DNA of 64,000 nucleotides. Source: DATFKA01 sp035268885 (GTDB lineage: Bacteria > Bacteroidota > Bacteroidia > Chitinophagales > Saprospiraceae). Where the stretch lies: positions 62,001 through 126,000 of the forward strand of contig DATFKA010000060.1 in NCBI GenBank assembly GCA_035268885.1, given 5' to 3'. How positions within the stretch are numbered: position 1 is the stretch's first letter; each line of letters starts with the position of its first letter. The position numbers and the translations under genes are program-made. Positions 7,373 to 15,781 of the stretch are shown here, in pieces. Under the pieces are notes generated by a model. The model saw nothing but the letters and a program-made list of their open reading frames with translations. It was not told the origin of the DNA and did not search any database.

Positions 7373-10300
7373 ATGCGTCAAAAAATTCTACTCTTATTAT
7401 GCTGCCTGGGTATGACCGGTGCGCTGTTCGCACAGCAAACGGTTACTGGTAGCATTAGCAGCGAAAGTGGGGAGCCACTCATTGGAGTGAATATCCTCGT
7501 TCAAGGCACGACCACGGGTGCCGTCTCTGACCTTGATGGGAATTACAGTATTACTGTCCCCGGGCCGGAGACTATTCTTAATTTTTCTTATACCGGTTTC
7601 AAGCCAGTGGAGGAAGCAGTGGGTAACCGCAGTACGATCAATGTCACCATGGAGGAAGACATAGATGTACTAGACGAAGTTGTCGTTACCGCTCTGGGTT
7701 TCACCCAGAAAAAAGACGAAATGGGCGCGAGTTCCACTGCCGTTAATTCCGACGATGTCCAGCGTTCCGGTGAATCTACACTCATCAACGGATTGAGTGG
7801 TAAAGCCTCCAACGTACGCATTGGACGTTCCAATGGTGACCCCGGTGCAGGTAGTACCATCCGGATTCGTGGTGCCAACACTATCCAGGGAGATGGTAGC
7901 CCATTAATTATCGTGGACGGCGTTCCTCTGAACAACTCCACCACGTACGGTGGGGGTAACAACATTACGGGTGGTCGTACGGGTGGTATCTCTCAGCAGT
8001 CTCGCCTCAATGACCTTAACCCGAATAATATTGAGTCGATGCAGGTATTGAAGGGAGCTTCCGCCGCTGCCCTCTGGGGTAGCCGAGCTGCCAATGGGGT
8101 AATCGTAATTACCACTAAAGAAGGTGCTGCGGGTAAACCCAAAATCAACTACAGGACCTCACTTTCCTTCGACTACGTGAACGAGCGTATCCCCATGCAG
8201 GATACCTGGGGACAGGGACGTAATGGTTCTTTTAGATCTGGAATTGCGGAATCTTGGGGAGATTATATACCGGATCGCGCGGGTGGTGAAGACTTATTTG
8301 ACACCAGTGGAGAGCGTTTTATTGCCGAAAATGGAACGGTCTACTATCCCATTGATGAGAAGCGCTCACGCGAGACTTTTGTCGATGAAAACTGGGACCA
8401 GGCATTTCAATTGGGTGGTTTCCAGCAACATGATCTTTCGATCAGCGGCGGTGGCGATAAGGGAACTTATTTTTTCAGTATGGGCCGTTTGGACCAGGAA
8501 GGGATTATCAGAGAATCAGACTATGACCGGACTAATGTTCGTTTTAACAATAAATTATTCCTTAACGACTGGTTGACGCTATCTACCAAATCAACTTACA
8601 CGAATACGGCCTCCAACCGGATTCAGCAGAGTTCAAATACTGCAGGTCTCATGTTAGGGTTGTTGCGTACGCCAGCCGATTTTGATAACCGAGATTATAT
8701 CGGTACGTATGTAGATGAGGATGGTGTAGAGACGAATCTGCGTCAACGATCTTACCGTCGCCCTTTGGGTGATCGTCAGAACCCAACTTATAACAACCCA
8801 GGATGGACCGTTTTTGAACAATTATCTACCACGGATGTAAATCGTTTTGTTGTCACGCCTCAACTAACGATCACACCAGCCAGCTGGTTGCAAGTGATCC
8901 TGCGGGGTAATGCGGACATCTCCGACGACAAACGAGTGTATTTCTTCCCGATCGGTTCGGGTGGCGACCGGAACGTGGGTATTTTTGCGGAAGATATCAT
9001 TGGTCGTCAGGAATACAACATGGATGCGATTGCGAAAGGTACCTTTGATCTGACCAGCGATATCGACCTGACGACAACGGTGGGTTGGAGTATCAATGAT
9101 CGTAACTACCGTCGTAACTCCGGGCGAGTAACGGGTTTTCTGGTCAATGCCAGAAAAGAAACCAGCTCACTGAATACCGCTAATGAAAATACCTCCTTTG
9201 AGAACTTCCGTACCTTCCAACGCTCTAACCGTGGTTACGGTGTCCTAAACTTTGGTATTTTCGATGAATTATTCGTCAATCTTTCTGGTGGTCTAGAAGC
9301 CTCTTCTACCGTAGAGGGTACTTTCTTCTATCCAGCTGCCGACCTGGCCTGGAATTTCACCAATAGCTTTATTACACCAAGTGAGACTTTCTCCTTTGGT
9401 AAACTGCGTCTGGCTTACGGTCAGGTAGGGGTACAACCCGCTCCACACCGGGCCCAGACACTAGCAGAGGGTAGTTTCTCTTACAGTTCCTATAGTGATC
9501 CAGTTTCTATTGATTTGTTTGGTGGTGGTTTCCGCCTTGATGATGACCTGGGGAACCCCAATCTACAACCAGAAATCAAAACAGAATGGGAAATTGGAGC
9601 AGACCTGCGCTTCTTCAAAGATAAGTTATCTTACTCGGTTACTTACTATAACAATGAGATCACTGGTATTTTACTGAATACCTCGCTGACCCCATCCTCC
9701 GGTTTTGATACACAATACGGTAACTTCGGTACGATGGAGAACCAGGGAGTGGAAATGGACCTGACTTATTCGGCCATCAACAAAAGAGACCTTAGTCTGG
9801 ATATTAATGCCAACTGGGCTCGCAACGTCAATGAAGTAACGGCACTGGCGGGTACGAATACGATTGTACTGCCCGGTGGTGGTGGCTCTGTTTCTTCCAA
9901 TGCAGTGGTAGGTGAGCAATTAGGAGTACTATTCGGTACGGGTTCCTTGACAAATCCCGATGGAAGCTTTGACCTGGACGAAAATGGTTTCCCACAGTTA
10001 ACGTCTTCTCCGGTTGTCCTGGGTGATCCTAACCCGGAATGGCGAGGTGGCCTTGGTTTTAATTTTCGTTGGAAGAAGCTAGGGCTCAACGTATTGATTG
10101 AGCACTCTCAGGGAGGCGCTTTCTCTCCACGAACTCTTTGGGTACTACGCCGCTTTGGTACAACCATGGAGACGGCTAACCGCATTACGCTGGATCAGAC
10201 ACTAGTAAACTACGACGGTGATGAAATTGCGGCGGGAACAACAGTACGGGGTAATATCAGAGACTTTGGTGCCGGACCAGTACTGCTGGATGAGACCTGG

Positions 10301-10609
10301 TATCGTCACGGTATTGGAGGTGGATTTGGTGACAACCAGGCCTACAACTTCTCTATCAAGGATGCGACCTGGACCAAACTACGGGAACTTACCCTGAGCT
10401 ACCGAATTGACGGCCCGGGATTCCGCGATGCTACACCGCTGCAGGGCATTACTATTTCTGCAACGGGTAGAAATATTATCAACATTAACAATATCGATGG
10501 TATTGACCCGGAGACCAATGCCGGAGGCGTTGGTAATTCACTGGGACTGGATTATTTCACCAACCCTCAGACTGCTTCATTCCTCTTCTCTCTTTCAGTT
10601 GATTTTTAA
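7373..10609 (+). CDS. SusC/RagA-type TonB-linked outer membrane transporter
   Basis: The 1078-residue product has a signal peptide (residues 1-21), a carboxypeptidase-regulatory-like domain (about 22-105) and the TonB-box-like DEVVVTALG. A plug with the SusC signature SGEPLIGVNILVQGT..GAVSDLDGNY and SRAANGVIVITTK comes before a long beta-barrel ending in an aromatic residue (SVDF). SusC proteins import oligosaccharides or peptides through the outer membrane with a SusD lid. The ATG at 7373 gives a proper signal peptide; the longer TTG frame starts inside the leader hairpin. susD follows 19 bases downstream. No glycoside hydrolase or peptidase is next to it, so the ligand is unknown. Confidence 0.95.
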   Translation: MRQKILLLLCCLGMTGALFAQQTVTGSISSESGEPLIGVNILVQGTTTGAVSDLDGNYSITVPGPETILNFSYTGFKPVEEAVGNRSTINVTMEEDIDVLDEVVVTALGFTQKKDEMGASSTAVNSDDVQRSGESTLINGLSGKASNVRIGRSNGDPGAGSTIRIRGANTIQGDGSPLIIVDGVPLNNSTTYGGGNNITGGRTGGISQQSRLNDLNPNNIESMQVLKGASAAALWGSRAANGVIVITTKEGAAGKPKINYRTSLSFDYVNERIPMQDTWGQGRNGSFRSGIAESWGDYIPDRAGGEDLFDTSGERFIAENGTVYYPIDEKRSRETFVDENWDQAFQLGGFQQHDLSISGGGDKGTYFFSMGRLDQEGIIRESDYDRTNVRFNNKLFLNDWLTLSTKSTYTNTASNRIQQSSNTAGLMLGLLRTPADFDNRDYIGTYVDEDGVETNLRQRSYRRPLGDRQNPTYNNPGWTVFEQLSTTDVNRFVVTPQLTITPASWLQVILRGNADISDDKRVYFFPIGSGGDRNVGIFAEDIIGRQEYNMDAIAKGTFDLTSDIDLTTTVGWSINDRNYRRNSGRVTGFLVNARKETSSLNTANENTSFENFRTFQRSNRGYGVLNFGIFDELFVNLSGGLEASSTVEGTFFYPAADLAWNFTNSFITPSETFSFGKLRLAYGQVGVQPAPHRAQTLAEGSFSYSSYSDPVSIDLFGGGFRLDDDLGNPNLQPEIKTEWEIGADLRFFKDKLSYSVTYYNNEITGILLNTSLTPSSGFDTQYGNFGTMENQGVEMDLTYSAINKRDLSLDINANWARNVNEVTALAGTNTIVLPGGGGSVSSNAVVGEQLGVLFGTGSLTNPDGSFDLDENGFPQLTSSPVVLGDPNPEWRGGLGFNFRWKKLGLNVLIEHSQGGAFSPRTLWVLRRFGTTMETANRITLDQTLVNYDGDEIAAGTTVRGNIRDFGAGPVLLDETWYRHGIGGGFGDNQAYNFSIKDATWTKLRELTLSYRIDGPGFRDATPLQGITISATGRNIININNIDGIDPETNAGGVGNSLGLDYFTNPQTASFLFSLSVDF

Positions 10610-10628
10610 TAAAAATGTAAAATAAGTC

Positions 10629-12044
10629 ATGATAAAATATATTAAAACGTTACTCCTCTCTTCCCTCCTGTTCTTCACCGCTTGTGAAGGACTGGTAGAA
10701 GGGATAAACGACAATCCAAATGACATCCTGATTTCGGATATTGATGCCCGTCTCTTCCTGACTGGAGCTATGTTGGCCAACGCTCAGGCACAGGTCGGAC
10801 ACTTAAATCGGATAGCTGGTATGTATTCAGGCCAACTAGTTGGCTATACTTCTTTATACTCGAACATATACGGTTTCTCTCTTTCTACGGTGGAATCTAA
10901 TGGAGTTTGGAGCCGAGTCTACGTAGGTACTATTCCCAACGTTCGACACATCCGCAGCCAGGTACCGGAGGACAACTTACTAGTAGGTATAACCAAAGTG
11001 ATCGAAGCCAATGCAATTGGCTCCGCTGCACTGATCTTTGGAGATGTTCCTTACACCGAGGTGAATAACCCCGAGATTGAAGACCCGAAATTTGATGATC
11101 AGATTTCTGTAATCAATGCGGCAATCGATCTTCTGGACGAAGCAATTTCTGATTTAGCGGGTGCTTCTTCCCGTACTCTATCCGAAGATATTTACTTCGA
11201 AGGCGATGCGAACAAATGGACCGAAGCAGCCTATACGCTCAAAGCGCGTTACCTGCTAAATCTACGTGATTATGCGGGTGCTTACTCAGCTGCGCTGAAT
11301 GGTATCAGCTCCGAAGCAGGCTCTATGAAGTATATTCCACGGGGTAGTCCGGATATTGCGGAAGGCGACAAAAATATGTTCTGGACCATTATTTCTGGTT
11401 CCCGGACGGGTGACATTGGTAACAAAGGCAGTTTTTTACTGAATTTGGTGGATCCTACCAACCCTGATTCCAGAAACAATGCTAAGACGGATGAGACCGC
11501 TCGCCATGGTTACTACACCATCGAAGACCAATCAGCGGCAAGTAATGAGGGGATCATCCAACAGTTTGAGCCGCAAAACATGGTCACTTACGCGGAGAAT
11601 CAGTTGATTCTGGCTGAAACGGCCGCTAGAACGACTGACTTTGGCACTGCACTTGGTCACCTGAACGATTTGCGGGCCTGGTTAAACACCGGTAGTGGCG
11701 TTAATGCCAATTTTCAGGACCAGCCTTATCTATACGAAGCCTATACCGCTGATGATTTTACAGATGGGGGGATAGAAAACACGGATGGGATTGATCCTAC
11801 CGATGCCCTGCTAAGAGAAATCTTTGAAGAGCGTTACGTTTCCGGTTTTGGTATGTACCTGCCATTCAATGATACGCGGCGCTTACGCGTATCCGATCCC
11901 AATCTAGATGTACCCTTTACCATGAATAATGGTCCGACGCCTCCCTACGCAGAGCGTCTACCCTACTCCTTTGATGAGATTAACTCTAATGAAAATGCAC
12001 CCGAAGATCCGGGTATTTTTGCGAAGACACCCGTTAATCAATAA
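10629..12044 (+). CDS. SusD/RagB-like surface lipoprotein
   Basis: The 471-residue protein carries a lipobox (LLFFTACEG, Cys19) and a helical SusD-type body. Markers are the TPR-like stretches around VIEANAIGSAALIFGDVPYTE and AYTLKARYLLNLRDY, and the C-terminal IFEERYVSGFGMYLPFNDTRRL. It matches the SusD-like branch that lacks the starch-binding SusD signature. It would sit on the cell surface over the SusC barrel and capture the ligand. Transcription of the pair ends at the strong terminator 23 bases downstream. Confidence 0.93.
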   Translation: MIKYIKTLLLSSLLFFTACEGLVEGINDNPNDILISDIDARLFLTGAMLANAQAQVGHLNRIAGMYSGQLVGYTSLYSNIYGFSLSTVESNGVWSRVYVGTIPNVRHIRSQVPEDNLLVGITKVIEANAIGSAALIFGDVPYTEVNNPEIEDPKFDDQISVINAAIDLLDEAISDLAGASSRTLSEDIYFEGDANKWTEAAYTLKARYLLNLRDYAGAYSAALNGISSEAGSMKYIPRGSPDIAEGDKNMFWTIISGSRTGDIGNKGSFLLNLVDPTNPDSRNNAKTDETARHGYYTIEDQSAASNEGIIQQFEPQNMVTYAENQLILAETAARTTDFGTALGHLNDLRAWLNTGSGVNANFQDQPYLYEAYTADDFTDGGIENTDGIDPTDALLREIFEERYVSGFGMYLPFNDTRRLRVSDPNLDVPFTMNNGPTPPYAERLPYSFDEINSNENAPEDPGIFAKTPVNQ

Positions 12045-12066
12045 TACCGGAATTTTGCAAAATAGA

Positions 12067-12108
12067 AAAGCGGTTGCAGGATAAGTCCTGCAACCGCTTT
12101 CTTTTTTT
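12067..12108. terminator. Rho-independent terminator after susD
   Basis: A perfect 15-base-pair stem (12067-12081 with 12086-12100, loop TAAG) is followed by CTTTTTTT on the plus strand. On the minus strand the stem is followed by TCTATTTT, so it may also end the convergent oxidoreductase gene. Confidence 0.92.
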
Positions 12109-12124
12109 ACGAAAGTACCCTAAA

Positions 12125-13462
12125 CTAAACCACCTTGGTCACACCGGGTACGGGTACCGGATAAGTGCCATCTGGCTTGGGTAGTATTTTAGGTTTAGCC
12201 GTCCAGCTAAACTCTTCGGGTAATAAATCCACCTTAGAGTTGATAGCTTCTTCCCAGGTCACCACCTGTCCGGAGTAAGTGGCCATCCGCCCCAAAATCG
12301 CCGTCATGGTACTCTTGGCGCCGTGCTCGGCATCGGCAAATTTATATTCACCCTTGGCGATTGCTTCGAACAGCTCGTTGTGCTCCACTTGATAAGGATT
12401 CGGATCTTTTTTATCATTATACCGCATCAGCGTATATCCACTGTTGGTTTTTAATACGCCTGGTTTGGGAGCCGACCCGTTCGTGCCCTGGAACGACTCT
12501 GTCACCCGACTAGCAGTTCCTTTCCAGTGGCGACACTGGCTAAACATCTTGGCACCATCCTCGTATTCAAATTCTACGAAGTGGTGATCAAAGATCTCCC
12601 CGTGGTCCTTGCCGGTACGCATGTGGCGTCCGCCCATTCCGTAAGCTTTCGTTGGGTAGGCATCCTTCACCCAGTTCGACACGTCAATGTTGTGAATGTG
12701 TTGCTCGTTGATATGATCACCACAGAGCCAGTTAAAGTAGTACCAGTTCCGCATTTGATATTCCATCTCCGTTTGTCCTTCTTCGCGCGGACGCACCCAG
12801 ACGCCGCCACTGTTCCAGTAGACGTGCGAGGTGACAATGTCCCCGATTGCCCCTTCGTGCATGGCTTCTACCCAATTTGTATATATTTTCTGGTAGCGCC
12901 GCTGCAGGCCAACTACTACGTTGAGTTTTTTCTTTTTGGCCTCTGCCGCTGCCGCTAAAACCTTGCGTACCCCGGGGGCATCTACGGCCATGGGCTTTTC
13001 GGTGAAGATATGCTTACCCGCCTTTACCGCTGCTTCAAAGTGTATGGGTCTGAATCCAGGCGGGGTGGTCAGGATAATGACGTCGACCAGGGGGATTACT
13101 TTTTTATAACCGTCAAAACCGACAAACTTATGTTCTTCAGCAACGTCAATTCGTTCGCTAACGTCTACGGCTTCGCCAGAAGACCAATCCGTAAACTCTC
13201 CATCGTTGATATAATCGTAGCATTTATCCAGACGATCCTTAAAAGCATCGGCCATGGCCACCAATTTCACATTTTGACCGGAGTTCAGCGCCTGCACGAT
13301 GGCTCCGGTTCCGCGGCCTCCGCAGCCAATCAGTCCCACTTTGATGGTATCATCCACGGAGTTATGTGCTTTGGCTGCCAGAGGCCCGGAAAGCATAATG
13401 CCGCCGGCTGCTAAAGAGGAAGCCTTAACAAAAGTTCTTCTATTTATCTGTTCTTTTTTCAT
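12125..13462 (-). CDS. Gfo/Idh/MocA family oxidoreductase with Tat signal
   Basis: Residues 1-32 form a twin-arginine signal (NRRTFVKASSLAAGGIML), followed by a Rossmann fold with IKVGLIGCGGRGTGAI. The segment KAGKHIFTEKPMAVDAPGVR contains the EKP lysine used for catalysis in the family, and a C-terminal alpha/beta domain completes the 445 residues. These proteins are NAD(P)-dependent dehydrogenases acting on sugars or inositols; Tat-exported members keep a tightly bound cofactor. It lies 24 bases after the FGE-fold gene and is probably cotranscribed with it. Substrate unknown. Confidence 0.92.
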   Translation of the reverse strand: MKKEQINRRTFVKASSLAAGGIMLSGPLAAKAHNSVDDTIKVGLIGCGGRGTGAIVQALNSGQNVKLVAMADAFKDRLDKCYDYINDGEFTDWSSGEAVDVSERIDVAEEHKFVGFDGYKKVIPLVDVIILTTPPGFRPIHFEAAVKAGKHIFTEKPMAVDAPGVRKVLAAAAEAKKKKLNVVVGLQRRYQKIYTNWVEAMHEGAIGDIVTSHVYWNSGGVWVRPREEGQTEMEYQMRNWYYFNWLCGDHINEQHIHNIDVSNWVKDAYPTKAYGMGGRHMRTGKDHGEIFDHHFVEFEYEDGAKMFSQCRHWKGTASRVTESFQGTNGSAPKPGVLKTNSGYTLMRYNDKKDPNPYQVEHNELFEAIAKGEYKFADAEHGAKSTMTAILGRMATYSGQVVTWEEAINSKVDLLPEEFSWTAKPKILPKPDGTYPVPVPGVTKVV

Positions 13463-13486
13463 CGTAAGTATATTTTGGTTAGGAAA

Positions 13487-14434
13487 TTAATTAGCTACTG
13501 CTTTTATAAAATAGGCTTCCACCTGCTCAGGAGTGAACTCACCAATGGGTCGTACGACACGAAAACCTACAAAGGGGGAATCGGGATTCCACCAAACACT
13601 TTTGGGAATTTGTGGGTCGCGGGCCTGCCAGGCGGGATTGGAGGGAATACGTGAAGTGCAAGTGCAATCCTCAGCAAGATCATCGTAAGCACCACCGCGT
13701 ACGGCGCGACGGTATTTTCCCTTTGGTTGGGTCTGCAGGGCCTGGGGTTGACTTTCGTCAAAAATAGCGGGTAAGTCTTTCTCAAATTGATCGGCCGTGT
13801 ATTCAGAGACATTGCCTAGCATATCGTAAAGGCCGAAAGCATTGGGCGCTTTTTGCCCTACCTTCTGGTATTTTTCGCCAGAATTATCCCAGTACCAGGC
13901 GTATTCTTCCAAATCATCAGGATCCTCACCAAAGTAATAGGTACTCGCACTGCCAGCCCGGCAGGCGTATTCCCATTCAGCTTCGGTAGGCAGTCGGTAA
14001 AACTTTCCTGTCTTTATGTACAGCCAGGCACAGTAACGCAGGGCGGCCTGCTGGGTCATACTTACGGCTGGATAGCCTCCTCTATTCCCCATACCCTCCG
14101 TAAAATCTAAATAAGGCGGCGAGGGACGGGTAATGGCATCGGCAGCATAGTCTTCCATCCAGACGCTGGTATCTGCATCAAAGTCTTTTTCCCGATAAGG
14201 GAGATACTGATCAAAGGTAATCTCGTGTACCGACATATAGAAAGCGGGCATCTCAATCGGCTCGGATTGCTGCGTGTCATCGCTACCCAGCTGAAAAGTC
14301 CCCTTCGGCACTTTAATCATTTCAATACTGAATTCAGTACCGGGTATTTCTTCCAGATACTTTTCCTGGGCCATGACCTGGCTCTCTCCACAAAAAGCAA
14401 GTATTAAGCAGAATAATAGAAATGGCCTGTTCAT
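13487..14434 (-). CDS. Secreted formylglycine-generating-enzyme-fold (SUMF1) protein
   Basis: The 315-residue protein has a signal peptide (1-22) and the FGE-sulfatase fold: IKVPKGTFQLGSD, FYMSVHEITFDQYL, YPAVSMTQQAALRYCAWL, YRLPTEAEWEYACR, NAFGLYDMLGNVSEY, AVRGGAYDD and VGFRVVRP. True FGE carries two active cysteines just after RGGS. Here the first is Asp and only CTC follows five residues later, so sulfatase activation is doubtful. Many Bacteroidota members of this fold (for example GldJ/GldK) are structural. No sulfatase gene lies in the window. It is the first gene of a pair with the Gfo/Idh protein. Confidence 0.88.
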   Translation of the reverse strand: MNRPFLLFCLILAFCGESQVMAQEKYLEEIPGTEFSIEMIKVPKGTFQLGSDDTQQSEPIEMPAFYMSVHEITFDQYLPYREKDFDADTSVWMEDYAADAITRPSPPYLDFTEGMGNRGGYPAVSMTQQAALRYCAWLYIKTGKFYRLPTEAEWEYACRAGSASTYYFGEDPDDLEEYAWYWDNSGEKYQKVGQKAPNAFGLYDMLGNVSEYTADQFEKDLPAIFDESQPQALQTQPKGKYRRAVRGGAYDDLAEDCTCTSRIPSNPAWQARDPQIPKSVWWNPDSPFVGFRVVRPIGEFTPEQVEAYFIKAVAN

Positions 14435-14514
14435 TTGTTTTGCTTCAATTTAGATTGACAAAATAAAAATTTATTTCGAAGAAGCTAAGGAAGACAGACA
14501 AAACCTGATTGCTT

Positions 14515-15210
14515 TTAATGGCAGCTGGGTGTCGTATTAGCTACTTCCCAGAAACGGACCGTATCCGGTATCTCAAATTGTAAGCCCCGGTAAAGGAATA
14601 ACAAGGCAAATAATACGAGGAAGACAGGAATTAGTTTGCGGATCTGTCCACGCCATCTCACCGGGATAAACTGTCCGAATAACGCCGTTAAAAGTAATAA
14701 GGGTAAGGTCCCTGCTCCAAATAGCGCCATGTAAGCCGCACCCTGTAAAGCACTCCCGACGCCCACCGCACCAATGATGGCTAGGTAAACCAGACCACAG
14801 GGTAGTAAACCATTGAGCATCCCCAGGCCAAATAGCGTTTCCCGTTTATTGGTCTGCAGTAGCTGGGCCATTTTCATTTTTACCCAGGTATTTAGCCGGT
14901 GAACGGGTTCAAAAGATAAGAACCTGGACTCCAGATTGATCGAAAACAAGGCAGCCAGCAGCATGAGCACACCCAGCGCAAGGCTAAAGTAGACCTGCAT
15001 ACCCGCCATGGTAATCGTTTGGCCCAGAAAGCCGATGGCAATCCCCAGGCTTGCGTAGGTCAGGATACGCCCAGTGTTGTACAACAGTATGTTACCTACC
15101 GTTTGCCATCGGCTGGTAGATTGAAAAGGTAAAGCCAGCGCGATGGGACCACACATCCCCACACAGTGTAAGCTACCTACTATTCCCACTACAAATGCAC
15201 TCCAGATCAT
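14515..15210 (-). CDS. SafE/TauE-family membrane protein of the cbb3 cluster
   Basis: This 231-residue polytopic protein begins with MIWSAFVVGIVGSLHCVGMCGPIALALPF, where the H-C-x-x-M-C-G-P pattern is typical of the short SafE-type proteins at the end of cco operons. A second pattern is LNGLLPCGLVYLAIIGA. The conserved Cys and Met residues suggest a copper role, and relatives are linked to cbb3 assembly. The start overlaps the ccoH stop as ATGA. It is the last gene of the cbb3 operon. The general name 'sulfite exporter' used for this family is probably misleading here. Confidence 0.88.
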   Translation of the reverse strand: MIWSAFVVGIVGSLHCVGMCGPIALALPFQSTSRWQTVGNILLYNTGRILTYASLGIAIGFLGQTITMAGMQVYFSLALGVLMLLAALFSINLESRFLSFEPVHRLNTWVKMKMAQLLQTNKRETLFGLGMLNGLLPCGLVYLAIIGAVGVGSALQGAAYMALFGAGTLPLLLLTALFGQFIPVRWRGQIRKLIPVFLVLFALLFLYRGLQFEIPDTVRFWEVANTTPSCH

Positions 15211-15647
15211 AATACGATGACTTCTTCTTTATAAAAGGCTTTCCCGTCGGCTTCCCAGTCTACCTTCACCCGCCAAAGTCCTTTTTTTAGCTTGGTGGTA
15301 GAGATCAGCTGCTGATGGGCCTCGTCCGTCCGCACTTTTTCTTCAAAATCCAAATGACTGGCCGAAGGGTTAAAAAACTGAATGGTGCCGGTGGGCTGCC
15401 CTACTTCGGCCGGAAAGACCAGTCGGACGGCTTCTTTTTGCGGAAGCTCCGTAATCTGTAAATCTTTCGCGAGCCTGGTGGCATTCAGCAGCTTATCGTA
15501 ATGCTCCTGGTAGCTAATATCCTTGGCGTAATAATCCTTCGCGACCAGACTATGATCGTAAGTTGTCGATTTCCAGACGGTGTATAGCAATGCACCGACG
15601 AAGATGATGTAAAAGATTGCAATGCCCCATCCCCAATTAATTTTCAT
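15207..15647 (-). CDS. ccoH: FixH/CcoH, cbb3 oxidase assembly protein
   Basis: The 146-residue protein has one N-terminal membrane helix (WGWGIAIFYIIFVGALLYTVW) followed by the conserved VAKDYYAKDISYQEHYDK and an outer beta-sandwich domain. FixH is needed for maturation of cbb3 oxidase and works with the CcoI copper pump and CcoG. It lies between ccoG and safE. The ATG follows a structured 134-base leader, unlike most gaps in the operon. Confidence 0.92.
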   Translation of the reverse strand: MKINWGWGIAIFYIIFVGALLYTVWKSTTYDHSLVAKDYYAKDISYQEHYDKLLNATRLAKDLQITELPQKEAVRLVFPAEVGQPTGTIQFFNPSASHLDFEEKVRTDEAHQQLISTTKLKKGLWRVKVDWEADGKAFYKEEVIVL

Positions 15648-15660
15648 CGTATTTATTTTT

Positions 15661-15770
15661 GTTGTTGTTGATAATCTCTTTTTCTAAAAGGCTGCAAGCG
15701 GCACTCCGAAGAGGCTACTTGCAGCTAAAGCAACAACAACAGTAGGTGCGGATCTACGTCCGCAGCTACT
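15661..15770 (-). ncRNA. Stacked intercistronic RNA hairpins between ccoG and ccoH
   Basis: The gap contains two hairpins in the ccoG-ccoH transcript. One (15691-15725) pairs GCUGCAAG with CUUGCAGC and continues through a U-G pair to CUC-UUCG-GAG, a classic cUUCGg tetraloop. The other (15741-15770) pairs AGUAG-UGCGGA with UCCGCA-CUACU across one mismatch. An outer GUUGUUGUUG/CAACAACAAC pair (15731-15740 with 15661-15670) could enclose the first hairpin and ends 13 bases before the ccoH start codon. They have no U-tract, so a role in mRNA processing, stability or translation is more likely than termination. Confidence 0.6.
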
Positions 15771-15781
15771 ATTGTTCGCTT

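Noticed and set aside
14515..15210. A sulfite exporter role for the SafE-like protein
   Set aside because: Its position at the end of the cbb3 operon and the HC..MCGP motif fit an assembly or copper role better.
15661..15740. GTTGTTGTTG and CAACAACAAC as a CRISPR-like or microsatellite repeat
   Set aside because: There are only two copies in inverted orientation and no spacers; pairing in RNA explains them better.
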